This document shows, in pieces, positions 44,361 through 48,863 of a DNA stretch of 48,863 bases. The notes under the pieces were generated by a model. It was not told the origin of the DNA. It searched no databases and saw only the letters and a program-made list of their open reading frames with translations. The stretch is from assembly GCA_022561755.1 (NCBI GenBank), contig JADFQN010000005.1:1-48863 (forward strand). Reading direction: 5' to 3'. Numbering within the stretch: position 1 is the first letter of the stretch; each line of letters opens with the position of its first letter. Origin of the DNA: Bacteroidota bacterium (GTDB taxonomy: Bacteria; Bacteroidota; Rhodothermia; Rhodothermales; Rubricoccaceae). The position numbers and the translations under genes were made by a program.

Positions 44361-44918
44361 ATGCAATTTATTTTTGACAACATCATAGCGGTCTTGGTGG
44401 CGAGCGTCGTGCTCCTAATAATTGCGGTGAACCTTCAGTCCGGCCAGAAGGAGTCCATAGATGCGACTGCCTTTTACAGTCTGAACAGACACGTCGCCTC
44501 ATTCAACGAAGTCGTGCTCAACGACGTCCGCAGTCTCAGTCGGGCATTGTCCGTTCAGGAGGTCGATAGTTCGTTCCAATTCTTCGCTCGCGTCTCACCC
44601 GGAAGCACTGCGGAGCAACTGGTCGAATATCGCCGGACGTTGGGAGAGGTGTACGATAATGTCCAGACGTACCGCATAGAGCGGTTTGTAGACGGCCAGC
44701 CGGACGGCGGAACTGCGTTCCAACTGGTCGATTGGCAGATAGAGTTTCTGGACGTTTTTGGCGCGCCGGCGTCAGGACCTGAGAACGCCGCCAGTCTCCA
44801 TGTCCGCCTTGACGCCATGACACCGATCGCACGTTCGGCAGCCTCAAACCCATCTGAGTTTACGGACTCCCGCTGGGAAACCGTCATTCATCCCCCGATC
44901 CTCAACCCGTTGTTCTAA
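44361..44918 (+). CDS. pilin-like protein B1 (module 1, second gene)
   Basis: A 185-aa protein with an N-terminal hydrophobic helix (MQFIFDNIIAVLVASVVLLI) directly after the start and then AVNLQSGQKESIDATAFYSL, which resembles TadE/PilW-type minor pilin starts. The globular part includes VDSSFQFFARVSPGSTAEQL and DWQIEFLDVFGAPA. The paralogue at 47891 (MQVLLDHLSAIIIGAAVLLI) shares the design, with ENDILSLGE matching LNDVRSLSR. ATG at 44361, 30 bases after the preceding stop; 16 bases separate it from the next start. Probably a minor pilin or pilus-assembly protein. Confidence 0.72.
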   Translation: MQFIFDNIIAVLVASVVLLIIAVNLQSGQKESIDATAFYSLNRHVASFNEVVLNDVRSLSRALSVQEVDSSFQFFARVSPGSTAEQLVEYRRTLGEVYDNVQTYRIERFVDGQPDGGTAFQLVDWQIEFLDVFGAPASGPENAASLHVRLDAMTPIARSAASNPSEFTDSRWETVIHPPILNPLF

Positions 44919-44934
44919 GCAACGACCAACCATC

Positions 44935-46101
44935 ATGGGAAGCGCCGTTTCACTCTTAGCCGTCCTTGGTTTCGTCATAATCGGCGGATTCTACTTTGCG
45001 AGTACGCAGCTCCAACTGAGCGAAACCCACCGCGGAGTTGCTAGCGACGAGTACGCAGTGCTAGCCAGGAGTGCCGCTATCGCCGGCACCGAGCGAGCCA
45101 AGCAGCACCTCGCAGTCTCGTTCACCGAGGAATCATTTGAAGGTTACTTCGACCAAGGTACGTATGCCGTAGAGGTGAGCATCTCGGGTCCTGAAGCGAC
45201 GATTACGTCCGAGGGATCTGTAGTTACATCCGAAGGCAGCCGCGTAGCAAGAACCGTTAGATCTGTCGTTGATCAGGCTCCCGAGACCGTTCCTCTAGGA
45301 TTCGGTTTTGGTTTACTGGTTGGTGGCGATTTGTCAGTTGCTGGCACTGGTGACGTCCTATCTATCGGTGTTGCAGACAGCACGGCGGCCATACTAAACG
45401 CGAGCATGCACACGAACTCTAACCTTCAGACCGAAGGTTCCTCTGCAGTGGTAGCCGGCTTTGGTTCGTACTCAGGTACAGTCGGTGGAAGGCATGTGGA
45501 GACCATTTTCCAGCCAAATTACAATCCCTACTTAAGCCCGCCAGTTGCCTTCGCACTACCTGTAGATATTCCCACGGTGGATCCACTCCATTTGGCCGAT
45601 GACTTTGGAATGGACGTAGACATACGAACGGATATGCCCGATTCTTGGGATGCATCAGCTGATTGGAATTGTGACCTATCTGGCACGCTTGAGGGTGGGA
45701 GTGCAACCAACCCTCGTGTATACTATTGTCCAGGTAGTCTCCGCATGCAGAACCTCGTCTTTGATGGGTATGCCGTTATTATTGCCGATGGACGAACCGA
45801 GATAGATCGCTTCGTTGGCACGAACGTGTCGACGTACCCAGATGGAGAGACAACCAGTCTCGCTATCTACTCTGGAGGCGACATTTTGATGGACGGACAT
45901 GACGAGGTGGAGGCTCATCTGTTTACGAACGGTACGCTGCAATATGAGGGCCGCACAAAAATCTATGGTAGTCTTACTACCGGTGGTGGGCTTAACCTCA
46001 GCGGCACCACCGAGTTCAAATTTCTCCCAACCCCCGTGGCACTCGCTCCACCCGACGAACGCGATACGCGATTGCGTCTCCTCGCCTATTCTGAGGGGTG
46101 A
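44935..46101 (+). CDS. PilX-like large pilin-related protein (module 1, third gene), frame broken near 46100
   Basis: The first part encodes 388 aa, starting MGSAVSLLAVLGFVIIGGFY, then FASTQLQLSETHRGVASDEY. The segment ARSAAIAGTERAKQHL is the helical continuation usual in PilX/GspK-like minor pilins. A beta-rich domain follows (TVPLGFGFGLLVGGDLSVAG, MQNLVFDGYAVIIADGRTEI, TTGGGLNLSGTTEF), similar to polymer-forming or autotransporter-like beta-helix segments. The stop TGA at 46099-46101 follows a run of four G; removing one G joins this frame to the Asp-Pro-repeat region that follows. ATG at 44935. Confidence 0.72.
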   Translation: MGSAVSLLAVLGFVIIGGFYFASTQLQLSETHRGVASDEYAVLARSAAIAGTERAKQHLAVSFTEESFEGYFDQGTYAVEVSISGPEATITSEGSVVTSEGSRVARTVRSVVDQAPETVPLGFGFGLLVGGDLSVAGTGDVLSIGVADSTAAILNASMHTNSNLQTEGSSAVVAGFGSYSGTVGGRHVETIFQPNYNPYLSPPVAFALPVDIPTVDPLHLADDFGMDVDIRTDMPDSWDASADWNCDLSGTLEGGSATNPRVYYCPGSLRMQNLVFDGYAVIIADGRTEIDRFVGTNVSTYPDGETTSLAIYSGGDILMDGHDEVEAHLFTNGTLQYEGRTKIYGSLTTGGGLNLSGTTEFKFLPTPVALAPPDERDTRLRLLAYSEG

Positions 46102-46729
46102 TGCTAGGCATAACCCCACGGGCGACATTTGCCAACAGTACCTATATGAGGCCGGTGACGCCGTCTACCTTGCGGAAGCTCGCAACGATAACCAACGTTG
46201 GAGAGCAGCATTCGAAGATCTCCACGATAAAGGGTGGGACAGCAATGGGTCCGATCGGCCGCAGAACAGTCTCCAGGCTACCAAGAAATTTGGTTACGAT
46301 GGAGATGGATGGTCGGACAGAGACGAAGACGGTTATCGGGTCTTGAGAGACTATGGCGGCCGTCCGGATTTCAGCGACCAGGTCTTCGAGCTCTGGTTAG
46401 ATCCGATTGACCCCGAGACTGCTCCGATTGTTTGTTCTTCCGCGATTCCATTCCCAGATCCGGACCCCGATCCTGATCCGGACCCCGATCCTGATCCGGA
46501 CCCCGATCCTGATCCGGACCCCGATCCTGATCCCGATCCGAACCCTGATCCGGACCACTTAGCACCTGGCTGCATGTGCCCGGGCAATCACCCCAACAAT
46601 AAGAAGGTGGCCGTGATGCATCGCCCGCCAGGTAACGAGGCCAACGAGCAGCTGATTTGTATTGGCGCGCCGGCCGTACCGCATCACCTTTTGCATCACA
46701 ACGACTACGTCGTTTGCGAAGGCGATTAG
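46100..46729 (+). CDS. C-terminal part of the pilin-related protein: Asp/calcium-binding-like region and DP repeat, in the +1 frame
   Basis: This frame has no start of its own near 46100. It encodes a sensible protein end: DICQQYLYEAGDAVYLAEAR, RAAFEDLHDKGWDSNGSDRP, a calcium-binding-like FGYDGDGWSDRDEDGYRVL, the exact DP dipeptide tract, then LAPGCMCPGNHPNNKKVAVM and the end HLLHHNDYVVCEGD. The Cys-rich end resembles a secreted or anchoring tail. It continues from the preceding frame if one G of the run at 46095-46098 is removed, so the original gene was probably about 598 aa. A rho-independent terminator follows. Confidence 0.6.
   Translation, partial: DARHNPTGDICQQYLYEAGDAVYLAEARNDNQRWRAAFEDLHDKGWDSNGSDRPQNSLQATKKFGYDGDGWSDRDEDGYRVLRDYGGRPDFSDQVFELWLDPIDPETAPIVCSSAIPFPDPDPDPDPDPDPDPDPDPDPDPDPDPDPNPDPDHLAPGCMCPGNHPNNKKVAVMHRPPGNEANEQLICIGAPAVPHHLLHHNDYVVCEGD
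46457..46556 (+). repeat. 18-base tandem repeat encoding Asp-Pro dipeptides
   Basis: The unit GATCCGGACCCCGATCCT is repeated head to tail about four times exactly, followed by variant units, giving about 16-17 consecutive DP dipeptides with one NP. It is an in-frame, extended spacer, and it may vary in length between strains. Confidence 0.9.
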
Positions 46730-46752
46730 GCGGCAACAATGGACCACGACAA

Positions 46753-46792
46753 ACGGCAGCCGGCCCTATCAAAGGGTCGGCTGCCGTCTTTT
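46753..46792 (+). terminator. Rho-independent terminator ending pilin module 1
   Basis: Fifteen base pairs link ACGGCAGCCGGCCCT (46753-46767) with AGGGTCGGCTGCCGT (46773-46787), including one G-T pair and a five-base loop, followed by CTTTT. It lies 24 bases after the stop of the pilin-related gene. Confidence 0.9.
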
Positions 46793-47161
46793 GAGGCTCT
46801 GCGGATTCCGTTCACAAATGGGTAATCCGCTGGCCATAAACAAACCGGGGGGGTGTTGAAAGAGTGTTTCCTATTGTGCCCGCTTGGGAATGGATCGTTC
46901 CTCTTCTACCCAAATGGACAACACCGCCGCTGCCAATAAGCCGGACGTACAGAATATACCTGCGCATAGAAAAGCTACCCAGAACGAAGCCGGCGACACC
47001 ACGCGAATGCACCGACGACCAGGATAGCAAGGGCCACCGTGGATTTGACTTGACAAACGGAGTTGGGTAAAGCGTTTGGGCCGGAATGTCTAAATCAGCG
47101 CCATACATTTCAGATACCGGAGTGTGAAACGGTTCCTTCACCACACCAACGCCCCACCGTC
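46793..47161. other. intergenic region between the two pilin modules
   Basis: About 370 bases hold only short frames with no motifs. A minus-strand frame with a hydrophobic stretch (46871-47056) has no ribosome-binding site or family and is probably chance. A promoter for module 2 is expected here; I cannot fix it. Confidence 0.45.
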
Positions 47162-47791
47162 ATGGCGCAGACCCTCCTTGGTTTACTGGCACTTGTTCTG
47201 GCCTCGCTGGTTTCGTTTAACCAGCAGAGGAATTCCTCCTCTAACTACGAGCTGATGGTCCAGAACGAAATTGAAATGGCCGCCTCCGGCACCATCATGC
47301 GCATCATGGAACTCATCGGCTCTCGCTCTTTTGATGAGCGGTCGACTCCAGCAGGTATTGATGCCCGGAACTACCTCCCCGAGTTTGACGACGATTTCGT
47401 CGACGTTGAACAGTTTGGCGAAGTCGATCGCAGTGCATCAGGTTGTGACCTCATCGAGCCTTTCCGAACACCGGACTGCGATGACGTCGATGATCTGAGC
47501 GGGCTGCGGAGTCAGTTGGTTAATGCAGAGCTTTCCACCGGGCGCTACCTGGCTTTCGATGTGGACGTCGACGTTCAGTATGTAAAGGACGGCGAAGCCA
47601 GCGACATCTCCGAATTTCCCACACTGCACAAGCTTGTGGAGGTTCGCGTGGAAAGCGACTACCTTCCAAACGGCGCAATATCAATCCAGCGCGTTATCTC
47701 ATACGACCCGATCAAGGCCGAATTGGAGTACGAGGAAGTGTACGGACCGCTGGAAGGTGGAGGTGAGCCGTACGGCGAGGGTGGAGAATGA
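47162..47791 (+). CDS. pilin-like protein A2 (module 2, first gene)
   Basis: A 209-aa protein beginning MAQTLLGLLALVLASLVSFN, then QQRNSSSNYELMVQNEIEMA, matching the design of the module-1 protein at 43776 (hydrophobic N-terminal helix, polar helix, acidic domain). The acidic domain has ARNYLPEFDDDFVDVEQFG and GCDLIEPFRTPDCDDVDDLS with two Cys. The C terminus is Gly/Glu-rich. The frame is open upstream to 47063, but the ATG at 47162 is chosen because the hydrophobic helix begins there. It is the first gene of the second module copy. Confidence 0.75.
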   Translation: MAQTLLGLLALVLASLVSFNQQRNSSSNYELMVQNEIEMAASGTIMRIMELIGSRSFDERSTPAGIDARNYLPEFDDDFVDVEQFGEVDRSASGCDLIEPFRTPDCDDVDDLSGLRSQLVNAELSTGRYLAFDVDVDVQYVKDGEASDISEFPTLHKLVEVRVESDYLPNGAISIQRVISYDPIKAELEYEEVYGPLEGGGEPYGEGGE

Positions 47792-47890
47792 GAAGGTGGT
47801 GAGTGCGGAGGCGAAATCTGCTAACGACTTAGCGGACGCCCATCATCGCCGATTTCGGCATCTTATCCAAGTTTCCTAGCCACCACTGTC

Positions 47891-48424
47891 ATGCAAGTCT
47901 TACTCGATCATCTTTCGGCAATCATCATAGGCGCAGCCGTCCTGTTAATACTGGCAGCAACCCAGATGCATGCCCAACGTGCAAACATTGAGCAAACGGC
48001 TTCATACGCTACCAAGACCAAAGCGCTGTCGTTCGGCGAGTGGATAGAAAACGACATTTTGTCGCTCGGCGAGAACTTCGGGCGCAACCGCTTCCGGTTC
48101 GAGACGCCGGTTTCGGACACCCTGGGGAATACGATATACTTCGCCTTCTTCAGCGACAGCATCAACGTGTCAACCGGTGATACCCTACGCCTGATGACAC
48201 GGTATCAACTCGAGAACGTTGGTGTTGTAGAGCGCGGCGAGATAACGACGCCCGTGTTTCAGCTGCATCGCGAACTGGCAGAGTCCCCCGTCACGAACGG
48301 GACTGCACCTCCTCCCAGCACGTGGACCAGCGCCTGGCCGCTGTCGTCGATGGTGTGCAGCTCCTTCTCCGCCGCTTCAAGTTGCTGCGCCAACTCGCGA
48401 AGCTCGTCGATAGTGACGCGATGA
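47891..48424 (+). pseudogene. pilin-like protein B2 (module 2, second gene), 3' end replaced
   Basis: The frame begins MQVLLDHLSAIIIGAAVLLI and AATQMHAQRANIEQTASYAT, paralogous to the protein at 44361. It follows it through ENDILSLGENFGRNRFRFET, FFSDSINVSTGDTLRLMTR and TTPVFQLHREL. After about 48280 the translation becomes a Ser/Ala/Trp-rich shadow of the antisense methylase, with no match to the paralogue's last 55 residues or so. It is therefore truncated by a junction between about 48262 and 48290. A complete third gene of the module is missing. Confidence 0.72.
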
Positions 48425-48863
48425 GTCGACCAACTTAGGGTCTGAACGCTAGCAGCGTACCTCGCCATCTTCTTGTCCGCGGCTCGACGGGCCGTGAGCG
48501 GTGGAGGCATATCTCCTGGCTCGACATAGCCGCGCTCCCTACAGACAAAAATAGCGTCACATTTGACACTTCCTGGAAAGCTGTGAAACCCATTGTCAAG
48601 CTCGGATCGGGCGAAACTCAATTCGTATGGGGCCAGGTCCGCGATGTCTAGTGCCCGGGCCAGTGAGACCCAGGCCACCTTCCGGGCATGATGATAGGTG
48701 AAGACCACCTGGCCTCCAGACCTAACCTTCGCCATAGCTGCCTTGAACCCAGCTCCTAGTTCCGGTCCGAATTCGCTCTTCCTGCCATTGGACCCAGCCA
48801 GTCTTGCGATGTCTCGGTCCATAATGCTATGCGTCGCCTTGAACCGCGACTCTTCAGGTAGTG
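48259..48863 (-). CDS. DNA methylase C-terminal part (DUF1156-like adenine-specific type), partial
   Basis: A minus-strand frame open to the right edge, ending in TGA at 48259-48261. The segment VRSGGQVVFTYHHARKVAWV, then ELSFARSELDNGFHSFPGSV and KCDAIFVCRERGYVEPGD, matches the last motif block (methyltransferase motif VIII-X region) of large adenine/cytosine-N DNA methylases with a DUF1156-type layout. The tail carries a helical segment (ELRELAQQLEAAEKELHTID) and runs to VPFVTGDSASSRCS, the last residues perhaps arising from the pilin gene. The N-terminal domain and SAM site are outside the window. It belongs to a restriction-modification or defence island, or a mobile element. Confidence 0.7.
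   Translation of the reverse strand, partial: LPEESRFKATHSIMDRDIARLAGSNGRKSEFGPELGAGFKAAMAKVRSGGQVVFTYHHARKVAWVSLARALDIADLAPYELSFARSELDNGFHSFPGSVKCDAIFVCRERGYVEPGDMPPPLTARRAADKKMARYAASVQTLSWSTHRVTIDELRELAQQLEAAEKELHTIDDSGQALVHVLGGGAVPFVTGDSASSRCS

Noticed and set aside
46351-46587. Minus-strand frame rich in Gly-Ser repeats
   Set aside because: It is the antisense image of the Asp-Pro tandem repeat in the pilin-related gene; no start signal or family.
46871-47056. Small minus-strand frame with a hydrophobic stretch between pilin modules
   Set aside because: Opposes the direction of the locus, has no ribosome-binding site and no paralogue, so probably chance.
48262-48424. C-terminal residues of the 47891 frame as a real pilin domain
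   Set aside because: They are the antisense of the methylase gene and do not match the paralogue.

Overview
The window reads as chromosomal DNA of a GC-rich Bacteroidota-related bacterium, most likely of the Rhodothermia/Balneolia type. This is an inference from family content, not from a marker-gene match. The pointers are secreted proteins ending in Por/T9SS-like (FlgD-like) C-terminal domains, a TIGR02757 protein, a DUF4342 protein, an hrcA-grpE-dnaJ cluster, SSS and NSS sodium symporters, and short purine-rich intergenic repeats with a 7-8 base period.

Layout. 0-2.2 kb: the end of an unrecognised gene, an EgtD-type histidine methyltransferase and a polyphosphate glucokinase. 2.2-2.6 kb: nested inverted-repeat elements. 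2.8-9.5 kb: a compact, unusual biosynthetic locus. It holds a single-module NRPS (A-PCP-epimerase-like) fused to a FemAB/GNAT-type acyltransferase, a formyltransferase overlapping it by 4 bases, and two divergent PhyH-type Fe(II)/2-oxoglutarate dioxygenases. 9.6-18.1 kb: a decayed sorting-domain fragment, a CocE/NonD hydrolase, a DegT-type aminotransferase and GT2 glycosyltransferase pair, a GNAT acetyltransferase, a voltage-gated-type K+ channel with a C-terminal zinc ribbon, a GT4 glycosyltransferase and a tRNA with a CAT anticodon. 18.4-36.1 kb: mainly housekeeping and transport genes (DNA polymerase III delta', VOC protein, SSS symporter, gamma-glutamyltransferase, purF, NSS transporter, hrcA, grpE, dnaJ, TIGR02757, DUF4342, DUF433). 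These are interspersed with small repeats, a frameshifted secreted BNR/YCF48-like gene and the remnant of a DUF433/DUF5615 toxin-antitoxin pair.

36.5-48.3 kb is a type IV pilus-like or type II secretion-like locus. Two 'MGQQQLLLL' pilin-like proteins flank an LTA-synthase-type sulfatase-fold enzyme. GspF- and GspE/PilB-like proteins follow. Then come two copies of a module of short-leader pilin-like proteins. None of these pilin-like proteins has a classical prepilin leader with F-T-L-x-E. The second module copy is cut off near 48.28 kb by an antisense DNA-methylase gene that runs off the right edge, suggesting that an island begins there.

The best candidates for something undescribed are (1) the A-PCP-E-FemAB chimera with its formyltransferase and two dioxygenases, and (2) the short-leader pilin locus with its duplicated modules. 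Three copies of a small inverted-repeat element, one of them splitting grpE from dnaJ, and three likely frameshift events (a 10-base duplication and two G-run indels) are the clearest structural oddities.
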